From the NCBI GenBank assembly GCA_045629485.1, contig JAZQRF010000176.1, positions 1 through 12,447 on the forward strand: DNA of 12,447 nt, written 5' to 3'. The translations under genes and the position numbers were made by a program. The notes under the pieces are model-generated. The model ran no database searches and was not told the origin of the DNA. It was given only the letters and a program-made list of their open reading frames with translations. Numbering within the stretch: the first letter of the stretch is position 1; the number at the start of each line of letters is the position of its first letter. This DNA is from Pseudopedobacter sp045629485. Lineage in GTDB: Bacteria > Bacteroidota > Bacteroidia > Sphingobacteriales > Sphingobacteriaceae. Positions 1-7,436 of the stretch are shown piece by piece.

Positions 1-63
1 AAAGTTGAAATTGAATGGGGGTTAGTGGCAATAGCACAAAATATCAGAAAAAGAGCTGCTTAA
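1..63 (+). CDS. Transposase, C-terminal fragment (probably IS1182 family), 5' part outside window
   Basis: Frame 1 is open from the first base and stops with TAA at 61-63. It encodes 20 residues that include KVEIEWGLVAIAQNIRK. A helix of the form K-x-x-x-E-x-x-L-x-x-I-A-x-N-x-R-K is the usual C-terminus of IS1182/IS4-like DDE transposases, where it lies after the catalytic glutamate. No catalytic residue is visible because the gene begins outside the window. The reading is supported by a terminal-repeat-like sequence about 100 bp downstream in the expected orientation. The family assignment rests on recall of such C-termini and is tentative. That this is a transposase end is more secure than which family it belongs to. 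Confidence 0.68.
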   Translation, partial: KVEIEWGLVAIAQNIRKRAA

Positions 64-149
64 AAGGCTTCTTTGAAGTTCTTTTTCAATTTATCGCACC
101 ATAGAACCTGTTTTAGGAAATAACAACAGGAGATATGAAAAATTGTATC

Positions 150-182
150 AAAAAAAGAGGATGTCACTTTTGAGACACCCTC
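150..182 (-). terminator. Rho-independent terminator of the susCD operon, formed by the IS terminal repeat
   Basis: Read on the minus strand, GAGGGTGTC (182-174) pairs with GACATCCTC (165-157) to give a 9-bp stem with one G-U pair. The loop is 8 nt (TCAAAAGT), and seven T residues follow (156-150). This is the classic intrinsic terminator layout. It begins 21 bp after the susD stop codon and faces that operon. On the plus strand the G-U pair becomes an A-C mismatch and no T tract follows, so the element is directional. Confidence 0.8.
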
Positions 183-203
183 AACACATTCAATAAACTA
201 AAT

Positions 204-2018
204 TTAATTATACCCAGGGTTTTGTCCAAACTCTTCTGCATTTTGTAAGGCATTCATTTCTTCCTGCCTTATAGGTCTCAGACGATGGTAAGGTTGAACT
301 AATGTTATATCCGGATTTTGTGCTTTTATAAAGTCTACGAAGGGCTGCCCGGCTGTTAACCCAGCCAGATGATTTTCTCCCAGGATCCTTTTTACATCAA
401 ACCATCGGATGTGTTCTCCGGCTAATTCACGAGCTCTTTCTTTTAAGATAAACCATGTTGGAGCCGGAATATTAAGAGCCGGATCATCACCAGGGCCAAA
501 AGTAGTTATGTTAGCTTCTGTAATTTGCAGGGCTGCGGTTTGATCCGGAGATTTAATGGCGGCTCTTGTTCTTAAAACATTGATATGAGGTACTGCATTT
601 CCTGGTTGTCCCAACATAATTTCTGCTTCAGCAGCAATTAAATACATTTCTGCCAAGCGCATTACAATTACATCTTTGAAACCTGGTTGTGCATTTGCCG
701 CAGTACGGTTTGGGTCTCTAAATTTTTTAAAGTTCACAAAATTTAAACCATCACGTATTGTACCGTCTGTATTGTAAACGCTATCACGAGGTATAGCTAT
801 GTAAGGCTTAGACCTATAGTTTGCAATAGGCTCACGGCTAATGAACAATGCAGTATCTATACCTGCTCTTATTTGTTGTCCAACGATGCTTGGGTCCTTT
901 TTATGCGTAATTACATTCTCTGCTGTCCATGTGAAATTTGCATTGGCTATCCAAACTTCCTGGAATGAGACGTTGTATCTGCTATCTATGGTTCTGTTAA
1001 AATAATTGAGAAAATCCAATGTTGGCATTAAGCGACGGCTATTTTCATAACCATATTCAAGAGATTGTACCAGGCCAGGTTTACCGTTATATGGGGCCTG
1101 GAAAACTTGATAAAGCCTGTTTCCATTTGAATCGTAATTAATAGCTGCATTTGTGGAGTTGCTAACTACATAAAGCGCTTCTTTATTTCTTTTGTTATTC
1201 GCTGGGTTCCACATATCTGCATAGCTTGCCCATAGGTCGACCTCAAGGGTTGCTTTATTGTCTATCACATATGTTGCAGCATCTCTGGCTCTCGTGAACC
1301 ACGCTCTAGCCTCATTACTACCCGGCGCTTCATAATAAGCTCTTGATAATAAAGCTCTCGCTAAAAAACCATAAGCAGATTTTTTACTTGCTCTGCTATA
1401 TTCATTTGCCCAAGCGCTTTGTAAAGGAAGGTTTGCCGCGGCAAATTCCAGATCAGAAATAATTAAATCATAAAATGCAGAAACTGGGCTTCGTGTGGCC
1501 GTTACCAGAGGTGTTTTTGTCTCCTCTGTTCTTAACATTACACCTCCAAAACTCTCTACAATATGCCAATAATAAAAAGCTCTTAAAAACCTAAGTTCCC
1601 CTTCACGGCGATTTTTTTCCTGTTGGTTGGTAAAACCTGCATCGTTAATCCTGTTTATTCCGGCATTGCAGAGGTTAATCGCTTTCCAGAAATCACGCCA
1701 TCCAGCTCTCACTGGGTTTCCTTCCAAAGGTGTTAAACCGGAATACTGAGTCAATTGCCTGGCATAGCCACCTTTTCTTTCATTATACCAAAGATCCGTT
1801 CCTGATTCTGACATAAAAATCCCATCTTCCTTACCATACCAAGCCCTTTGTTCCGAATAAGCTGCATTCACATTGGTAACAAATCCTTCCGGAGTAGACC
1901 ATACCGCATCAGCTGTTGCCCCGGATGGGTTATATTCATCAAGTTTTTGACAGGAGAATACACCAGTTAATAATATAGAGGCTACTATATAATTTCTTAA
2001 ACTAATTTTCTTTTTCAT
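204..2018 (-). CDS. SusD/RagB family nutrient-binding outer membrane lipoprotein
   Basis: SusD-like proteins sit on the outer face of the outer membrane and cap a SusC channel, binding oligosaccharides or other large ligands. I chose the ATG at 2018 (604 aa) over one at 2042. It gives a compact lipoprotein signal (MKKKISLRN, hydrophobic stretch, V-F-S-C with Cys23), whereas the 2042 start adds 8 residues and overlaps susC. Residues after the Cys, QKLDE, resemble a Bacteroidota surface-export signal. SusD hallmarks are visible: LRFLRAFYYWH near 142-152 (helical N-terminal half), MRLAEMYLIAAEAE near 453-466, and ERARELAGEHIRWFDVKR near 527-544. The C-terminus (RPIRQEEM...QNPGYN) is also typical. 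The gene follows susC by 10 bp, so the two are surely cotranscribed. Ligand unknown; length is normal for the family. Confidence 0.95.
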   Translation of the reverse strand: MKKKISLRNYIVASILLTGVFSCQKLDEYNPSGATADAVWSTPEGFVTNVNAAYSEQRAWYGKEDGIFMSESGTDLWYNERKGGYARQLTQYSGLTPLEGNPVRAGWRDFWKAINLCNAGINRINDAGFTNQQEKNRREGELRFLRAFYYWHIVESFGGVMLRTEETKTPLVTATRSPVSAFYDLIISDLEFAAANLPLQSAWANEYSRASKKSAYGFLARALLSRAYYEAPGSNEARAWFTRARDAATYVIDNKATLEVDLWASYADMWNPANNKRNKEALYVVSNSTNAAINYDSNGNRLYQVFQAPYNGKPGLVQSLEYGYENSRRLMPTLDFLNYFNRTIDSRYNVSFQEVWIANANFTWTAENVITHKKDPSIVGQQIRAGIDTALFISREPIANYRSKPYIAIPRDSVYNTDGTIRDGLNFVNFKKFRDPNRTAANAQPGFKDVIVMRLAEMYLIAAEAEIMLGQPGNAVPHINVLRTRAAIKSPDQTAALQITEANITTFGPGDDPALNIPAPTWFILKERARELAGEHIRWFDVKRILGENHLAGLTAGQPFVDFIKAQNPDITLVQPYHRLRPIRQEEMNALQNAEEFGQNPGYN

Positions 2019-2028
2019 TTTACCTGAT

Positions 2029-5000
2029 TTAAAATCCAACATTTAATCCAAAAACAAAAGATCTACTTAATGGATTACTTTCCTGTCCGCCGCGTTCTGG
2101 GTCATAATCTTTAATGAGATGACTCTTTGTAACTACTAATAGGTTGTTTGCTGTAGCATATACTCTTATCCTATCATAAAAAGAATTCCCAGACTTACTT
2201 TTTGGAATGGTATAACCAAGGCTTACATTTTTAATTTTAAAGAATGAACCATCAACAAAATTTAAGGTCTGATAACCAATATAGTTACTGAGCTGCGCCT
2301 GTCTGCGTGGTCTTGGGAAATCATTGGTTGGGTTTTCGGGAGTCCAGTAATCAATAATCTCAGGACCATTACCTGTTCCTGAAGGATTGTATCTTCCTAA
2401 AAATTCAGCATCAATCATTTGACCATACCTGGCGATTAGGAATACACTTAAATCAAAACCTTTATAGGAGAAGTTGTTCTGTAAACCACCATACCAGTCT
2501 GGCACTGTAGAGCCGATATATGCTAAATCAGCAGCGTCAAATTTAAAATCTCCGTTAAGATCTCTCAATTTAATATCTCCTGGTTGCAAATTATACAGGG
2601 CAGCCTCTTCTGCCTCGTTCGACTGCCATATCCCTAGTTTTTCAAAAGTATAAAAAGAGGTAATTGGATAGCCTAAAAGTAACGAATTCCTTTCCGGAGC
2701 ACTATTTGCAATTATATTTCTGCCATCAATAAGTTGGGAGACCTTCTCACGGTTTCTGGTAAAAGTTAAGGTCGAAGACCATTTAAAATCTCCTTTTACG
2801 ATATTCTGAGAATTTAGTGTAATTTCAAGTGCCTTATTCTTAGTTTCTCCAATGTTTTCATAAACGTCTTCTACACCTGTTGAAAAAGCAAGAGATCTCG
2901 GTAACAAAACATCCGTGGTAGTTGCATCGTACCAGTCTATAGTTGCATTTATCCTATTGTCTAAAACACCAAACTCTAAACCAATATCAAAAGCTGTGGT
3001 TCTTTCCCAGCCTAGGTTTGCATTTCCTATTCTGCCACCAAATCTGAAATAATTCGCAGGCACATCACCAAAACTCATATTAGAACCAGGCACTAATAAA
3101 CTTTGTGTCGAGTAGGGGCGAAGATTCGTATTTCCACTAGCGCCATAGCTAGCTCTTAATTTTAGATTACTGATTTGCTTGATATCTTTAATAAATGATT
3201 CCTCAAAAAGATTCCATGCAATTGCAGCTGAAGGGAAAAAGTCTACACGTTTATCAGGAGAAAGTCTGGATGATGCATCTCTTCTTCCGGATAATGTTAA
3301 AAGATATTTTCCTTTATAACTATAATTTCCTCTAAAAGCATAGGCCATATTATTGTATCTTTCGAATGAAGAACCGATAGATCTTGTTACTGCTGTACTC
3401 GTAGAGTTTAAATCATAATACAGCTGAGAGGCTAAAATTTGCCCTTGACCAGAAGCAAATAGAGATTCCCCGTCTCTTTGTATGTAACTGGTAATTCCGG
3501 TTAAAGTAATATTGTGATCTCCTATTACTTTATTGTAATTCAAAATATTATCCCAGTTAATATATTGCGTATTAGATGTGGATTGTGATGCCACGGAGAC
3601 ACGTGTATTGTTTTGAGCTAAAGAGGTCATATCGTTAAAAATACCCGACCTGCCAAAACCTAGATTCGTACCTATTCTTGACGTAAATGTTAATCCTTTT
3701 AAGGGAGTTAATTCTGCGTAAGCATTTGCCACAATATTGGTATTTAAACTATTGTCTCTGGCTACTAAATCATTTCTTTCGTCTGCTAAGGGGCTAATAG
3801 TAGTTCTATCTTCTTCCAAAGGAAATTGTCTAATCACTCCATCTTCATCATATACGGTACCGAAGGGACTAATTTGGGTAGCTTGCCCTAAAGGATTTCT
3901 TCTGTTGTTTGTTCTTGAATATACAACTTGTGTATTGGCTCCGACTTTTGCCCATGTGGCTAGTTTTTGATCAATATTTAAACGTAGATTATACCTGTTA
4001 AAATCATTGCCTCTTAACATCCCCTCCTCTTTAAAATATCCGGCAGAACCAAATATTGTTGTTTTATCTGAACCGGCATTTACCGAAATGTTATGGCTTT
4101 GTTGGGATCCATCCTGCACAACAAGGTCTAGCCAATCCACAAATTGACCTGCCTGAATAGCAGCTAATTCTCCAGGGGCATCAAAAATCGCAGCATCATC
4201 TGTAATTCCAACGGTTCTTGCAGCTTCTCTTCTCAATCTTAAATAATCTTCTCCGGTTCTAGCTTTAGGGAAATCAAAGCTATTTACACCGTAAAAGGCG
4301 TCATAATTTATCCTTACCCTTCCTGCAGCGCCCTTTTTAGTGGTTACTATAACTACGCCATTAGCGCCTTGTGCGCCATAAATGGCGGTTGAAGAAGCAT
4401 CTTTCAAAATCTCAATAGACTCTATGTCGTTAGGATTTACCGCATCTATCCCCTCAACCTGAAATCCATCCAGGATAAAAAGAGGCCTATTAGATTCAAA
4501 AGTAGTTGGCCTATTAGGATTTGATACATTGGTTCTTTCTCCCGGAGATTTATTTCCTCTTAAGGTAATATTCGCTCCAGCACCTGCGTTTCCAGAGCTT
4601 CTTGTAATATCCACACCGGTTGCCCTGCCTTGTAATGCTTCTATAGCATTATGGGTAGGAGTTCTCATAATATCTTCTGCCTTTACCGTTGCTACAGAAC
4701 CGGTTAGATCTCTTCTTTTTACAGTTCCAAAACCTATTACCACGACTTCATCCAATTCAGATGCATTTGCTGTCATTCTAACAGATATGTTAGTTTGAGA
4801 GGCGCTTACATTTATTTCCTGTTGCCCAAAGCCTAAATAAGTTACAACCAAAACCACAGGCTGCAGACCAGGAATATTTAGGCTAAATCTTCCATTCACA
4901 TCTGTTAAAGTCCCGCTGGTTGTGCCCTTGATAGTGACATTCGCTCCAGGTAAAGGCTCACCGGCTTCATCTGTGACTGTACCTGTCACCGTAAAATCCA

Positions 5001-5370
5001 TGGCGGCTAAAGTTGATGATTTTATCACCACCATTTCATCAATCAGCTCAAAAGATAAAGGCTGGTCTTTTAAAACTTGGTGCATGACTGAAGTAATATC
5101 CGAATTCTGGGCTGTAACATTTACCTTTCTGGAAAGGTTTACCTGGTCTTGCCGATAAAAGATGCTGTACTTACTTTGTTTTTCTATTTTTTTGAACATC
5201 TCCTTAACGGTAACATTGTTCTCGTTGAGGTTAAATGTGTTTTGTGAAAAACCGGCTGCATGTATCTGCATCAATCCGGCGAATAACAAAATGATAGTCA
5301 GCTTCATAGTCATGAGCAGTTTACGCCAATGAGATTTGACGATTAGAACTTTTCTATTAAAAAAAATCAT
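2029..5370 (-). CDS. SusC/RagA family TonB-linked outer membrane transporter with N-terminal STN signalling domain
   Basis: This 1113-aa protein imports ligands captured by SusD across the outer membrane, powered by TonB-ExbBD. Visible order: signal peptide (hydrophobic core about 24-36, likely cleavage near A38/A39 before GFSQ); STN domain about 44-118; carboxypeptidase-regulatory-like beta-sandwich about 125-203; TonB-box-like DEVVVIGFGT (207-216); plug about 220-345 with SIEILKDASSTAIYGAQGAN; then the beta-barrel to a terminal Phe. A Ca-loop-like DLNGDFKFDAAD lies at 937-948. The STN domain is known in FecA-type transducers to contact a FecR anti-sigma factor, and exactly such a gene lies upstream. 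The start at 5370 gives a long 20-odd-residue N-region, common in Pedobacter homologues; ATGs at 5313 and 5307 are possible alternatives. The 145-bp gap to fecR leaves room for its own ECF-dependent promoter. Substrate not deducible. Confidence 0.95.
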   Translation of the reverse strand: MIFFNRKVLIVKSHWRKLLMTMKLTIILLFAGLMQIHAAGFSQNTFNLNENNVTVKEMFKKIEKQSKYSIFYRQDQVNLSRKVNVTAQNSDITSVMHQVLKDQPLSFELIDEMVVIKSSTLAAMDFTVTGTVTDEAGEPLPGANVTIKGTTSGTLTDVNGRFSLNIPGLQPVVLVVTYLGFGQQEINVSASQTNISVRMTANASELDEVVVIGFGTVKRRDLTGSVATVKAEDIMRTPTHNAIEALQGRATGVDITRSSGNAGAGANITLRGNKSPGERTNVSNPNRPTTFESNRPLFILDGFQVEGIDAVNPNDIESIEILKDASSTAIYGAQGANGVVIVTTKKGAAGRVRINYDAFYGVNSFDFPKARTGEDYLRLRREAARTVGITDDAAIFDAPGELAAIQAGQFVDWLDLVVQDGSQQSHNISVNAGSDKTTIFGSAGYFKEEGMLRGNDFNRYNLRLNIDQKLATWAKVGANTQVVYSRTNNRRNPLGQATQISPFGTVYDEDGVIRQFPLEEDRTTISPLADERNDLVARDNSLNTNIVANAYAELTPLKGLTFTSRIGTNLGFGRSGIFNDMTSLAQNNTRVSVASQSTSNTQYINWDNILNYNKVIGDHNITLTGITSYIQRDGESLFASGQGQILASQLYYDLNSTSTAVTRSIGSSFERYNNMAYAFRGNYSYKGKYLLTLSGRRDASSRLSPDKRVDFFPSAAIAWNLFEESFIKDIKQISNLKLRASYGASGNTNLRPYSTQSLLVPGSNMSFGDVPANYFRFGGRIGNANLGWERTTAFDIGLEFGVLDNRINATIDWYDATTTDVLLPRSLAFSTGVEDVYENIGETKNKALEITLNSQNIVKGDFKWSSTLTFTRNREKVSQLIDGRNIIANSAPERNSLLLGYPITSFYTFEKLGIWQSNEAEEAALYNLQPGDIKLRDLNGDFKFDAADLAYIGSTVPDWYGGLQNNFSYKGFDLSVFLIARYGQMIDAEFLGRYNPSGTGNGPEIIDYWTPENPTNDFPRPRRQAQLSNYIGYQTLNFVDGSFFKIKNVSLGYTIPKSKSGNSFYDRIRVYATANNLLVVTKSHLIKDYDPERGGQESNPLSRSFVFGLNVGF

Positions 5371-5473
5371 AATTTTGGTTTATTAGTTAATACTGATGCT
5401 TCCCAAGCGTTAGGGTATTAGCTACTCTTTTAAGACCGTGGGTGTTGCAAGCGCCTGCGGTTAATTTCTTCCG

Positions 5474-5489
5474 TTTCTTTCTTTCTTTC
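5474..5489. repeat. Tetranucleotide tract (TTTC)x4, GAAA on the coding strand
   Basis: Four perfect TTTC units lie in the fecR-susC intergenic gap, about 26 bp past the fecR stop and about 104 bp before the susC start. The flanks are also pyrimidine-rich. Nothing else in this 145-bp gap is recognisable; I could not place a convincing -33/-7 Bacteroidota promoter there. Confidence 0.85.
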
Positions 5490-5515
5490 TCTTTTTATTT
5501 CATGTTCAATGTTTT

Positions 5516-6562
5516 TTAGTTTGTTTTAACCATAATATTTCTCCCCTTTGCGTTGTAGCTTATGGGTGTTGTTTGCCTGATAATATTTAAAATTTTAAAA
5601 ACATCTTCTGGTTGTTTAAATGTTCCGGTATAATGAAAGTTTGAGAGCGTCGAATCTTCCAGTATAATATTGACATTAAATTTTCTGTTGAGGATTCTAG
5701 AGACATCATCAAAGTTCGTATCATTAAAAGCTATAACATTATTTATCCAGCCACTATGTTCTTCCTGGTTTTCTTTATTTAGCGCAGTAATTTGTACTTG
5801 TTTTATATCGTTAACAGGTTGAACAGTATTACCAGATGATTTTGTGTTTTTTTTGTTTTGGTCTATTCGTAGCAGTTGATTGGCAGAAACCAAAACTTTA
5901 CTATCCTCACTTTCCTGCCCTAACATCTTTCCTTCAATGCTTATTTCGCCTTCTAGAACAGAAGTTTCAAATGCCTGGTCTTCTTTATAAGCTCTTACAT
6001 TAAATATAGTTCCTATGTCTCGTATGGTAAATCCGGAAGCATTTATAATAAAAGGAATATTATTCTCGCTCTTCGCTATATCAAAACGGGCCTCCCCATC
6101 CAAAATCACATTCCGTTTTTCTAAGCCAAAATTGGTATTGTATTTAAAGGTACTTCCTGCATTTATATACACAAGCGTACCATCGGGTAAGCTGATTTTT
6201 TTTGTTTTCCCTTTAGCAACAGTTATTTCATGCCATTCGGATCTTGGAGTACTATATTTGGTAAAATAGAAAAAGCCTGCTACACTAATTAATAAAATTG
6301 ATGCTGCCAGGGCCAGGGAAAAGCTATATTTATTTTTTCTTTTATCTGCAACTTCTGCTGTAAAACGTAAATAGGCTTTATCCGTATCTATTAGATAATG
6401 ATGAGCAGCCAATGACTTATGCCAGGCTTCATACAGGATGATAAAGTCTTTTTCATTCTCTTCGTTTTTAGCAATCCATTCTTTAGCCTCTGCAACCTCA
6501 CGAGAAGATGCTTTGCCAGTTATGTACTGCATAAGCAAGTGTTTGATGTTATTGGTCATCAT
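5516..6562 (-). CDS. FecR-family transmembrane anti-sigma factor
   Basis: FecR proteins hold an ECF sigma factor at the inner membrane and release or activate it when the outer-membrane transducer binds ligand. The 348-aa protein shows the expected order. A cytoplasmic N-terminal segment (1-78) begins with a helical LLMQYITGKASSREVAEAKEW motif. One membrane helix follows at about 80-100. The periplasmic FecR domain spans about 108-212, with ITVAKGKTKKISLPDGTLVYINAGS, then GEARFDIA and GTIFNVRAY. A C-terminal DUF4974-type domain (about 278-346) ends in NIMVK. Two ATGs stand in tandem at 6562 and 6559; either could be used. It lies 51 bp after the sigma gene and 145 bp before the STN-containing susC, the classic sigma, anti-sigma, transducer order. 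Its ligand signal is presumed to come from that SusC. Confidence 0.93.
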   Translation of the reverse strand: MMTNNIKHLLMQYITGKASSREVAEAKEWIAKNEENEKDFIILYEAWHKSLAAHHYLIDTDKAYLRFTAEVADKRKNKYSFSLALAASILLISVAGFFYFTKYSTPRSEWHEITVAKGKTKKISLPDGTLVYINAGSTFKYNTNFGLEKRNVILDGEARFDIAKSENNIPFIINASGFTIRDIGTIFNVRAYKEDQAFETSVLEGEISIEGKMLGQESEDSKVLVSANQLLRIDQNKKNTKSSGNTVQPVNDIKQVQITALNKENQEEHSGWINNVIAFNDTNFDDVSRILNRKFNVNIILEDSTLSNFHYTGTFKQPEDVFKILNIIRQTTPISYNAKGRNIMVKTN

Positions 6563-6584
6563 ATGATATTAAAACAATTTGAAC

Positions 6585-6596
6585 GGGGTTTACCCC
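6585..6596. repeat. Short GC hairpin between sigma and anti-sigma genes
   Basis: GGGG-TTTA-CCCC forms a 4-bp all-GC stem with a 4-nt loop in otherwise AT-rich DNA, 22 bp before the anti-sigma start. There is no T tract after it on the minus strand (GTTCAAATTG), so it is not an evident terminator. It could affect translation of the anti-sigma gene or mRNA stability, or be incidental. Confidence 0.35.
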
Positions 6597-6613
6597 CAAA
6601 AGGAAAAGAAAAT

Positions 6614-7177
6614 TTATAAAAAAAATAATATCAGCACCAGAAAGTGCTGTAACCTGAGACGGAGCTTTTCTAAAGCAATAGTCATCTGGCGCTCGACCGT
6701 TTTATTAGAGATCTGGAGCAGATCTGCTATTTCTCTGTTTTTCTTTTGTTCAAAACGACTTAATTTAAAAACCTGACGGCATCTTTCCGGTAAATTATCA
6801 ATTGCTTCTAAAATATGTGTTTCAAATTCTTTTGCTACTAACTTCTCTTCTTCAAAGCAGGAGGCTTCGTTTAGAAGATTATTTTTGAACAAATAGTTCA
6901 CATATTCACTTTCCACCTTTTTATGCTTCAAATAATTTAAACAACGGTTTTGTACAGTTTTAAATAGGAAGCCAGAAAATGAGGAGGTAAAGGAGTATTT
7001 TTGTTTATTCTCCCATAAGGCGGCAAAAGTTTCTGAAACCAATTCTTCTGCAATATCCATGTCGTTTACGAATTTATTGGCAAAGAATATCAATTTTGAA
7101 TAATAGAGCTTGAAAAGTTTTTCAAAGCCTATTTCTTCAGAAGGAGATAAATCTTCATCAAGTAGTTTCATAAGCAT
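6614..7177 (-). CDS. ECF RNA polymerase sigma factor (Bacteroidota FecI-like group)
   Basis: A 187-aa sigma-70 factor reduced to regions 2 and 4. Region 2 spans about 18-85 (FEKLFKLYYSKLIFFANKF, then DIAEELVSETFAALWENK for -10 recognition and core binding). Region 4 spans about 122-176 (AIDNLPERCRQVFKLSRFE, then a helix-turn-helix REIADLLQISNKTVERQM for -35 recognition). Together with the adjacent FecR and STN-SusC it should direct transcription of susCD when ligand is present. The protein ends with an unusual run HFLVLILFFL (178-187). The start is either 7177 or the ATG two codons later at 7171; no strong ribosome-binding site separates them. It is the first gene of the minus-strand cluster, with a divergent neighbour upstream. 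Confidence 0.94.
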   Translation of the reverse strand: MLMKLLDEDLSPSEEIGFEKLFKLYYSKLIFFANKFVNDMDIAEELVSETFAALWENKQKYSFTSSFSGFLFKTVQNRCLNYLKHKKVESEYVNYLFKNNLLNEASCFEEEKLVAKEFETHILEAIDNLPERCRQVFKLSRFEQKKNREIADLLQISNKTVERQMTIALEKLRLRLQHFLVLILFFL

Positions 7178-7204
7178 TAAGTTGACCCTGAAAAGGTTTT
7201 AATT

Positions 7205-7242
7205 AAATGATTTAAAAAACGTTTTTGTTTTTAAAATCATTT
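7205..7242. promoter_or_regulatory. AT-rich inverted repeat upstream of the ECF sigma gene, candidate operator or hairpin
   Basis: Arms 7205-7220 (AAATGATTTAAAAAAC, its first A being 7205) and 7227-7242 are complementary at 15 of 16 positions, with a 6-bp spacer GTTTTT. A perfect 12-bp palindrome, AAAAACGTTTTT (7215-7226), overlaps it. The repeat ends 27 bp before the sigma start codon and 195 bp before topB, in the shared divergent region. It could be a repressor site, a 5'-leader hairpin or a promoter-curving AT tract. AT richness raises the chance of random pairing, so the repeat is certain and its function is not. Confidence 0.5.
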
Positions 7243-7436
7243 TAAATATTGGTACGTCTAAGTTAAAGAGCACCTGTTACAGATTTTTGTAGTATTCTGC
7301 CTTTGTAATGTATTATTTTAGCATAAGTACAGGGATGTTAAGTAAGTAGCTGTTGGTAGAGAGACTCTGTGGAAATTTTAAATTCAAAAACTCGATTATT
7401 ATGACAAAATTTGTGGTTAATCATTCATTGATCTTC

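Larger units (their letters stand above)
1..182 (+). mobile_element. Right end of an insertion sequence, left part outside window
   Basis: The segment holds the transposase 3' end, about 100 bp of noncoding DNA, and a terminus that reads inward from 182 as GAGGGTGTCTCAAAA. Ends of the form GAGGGTGTCTCAAAA or TTTTGAGACACCCTC are familiar termini of Bacteroidota insertion sequences. The outer limit at 182 is inferred from where the repeat-like sequence stops. The left end and target duplication are not in the window, so neither element length nor exact boundary can be confirmed. A weak CTTC-TTT-GAAG hairpin followed by T-rich DNA at 68-86 may end transposase transcription. Confidence 0.62.

Noticed and set aside
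107..130. CCTGTT/AACAGG inverted repeat in the IS tail
   Set aside because: Only 6 bp with a 12-nt loop and no T tract; could easily occur by chance.
3737..5158. Three plus-strand open frames of 77-89 codons inside susC
   Set aside because: They are antisense to a well-conserved coding frame, have no family features and no start context of their own.
7298..7305. TGCCTTTG, near the Bacteroidota -7 element TAnnTTTG, upstream of topB
   Set aside because: One base off consensus and no TTG at the proper distance upstream.
7353..7436. Topoisomerase N-terminal extension from starts at 7353 or 7401
   Set aside because: The family begins at MKIVIAEKPS; the added residues look like translated leader DNA.
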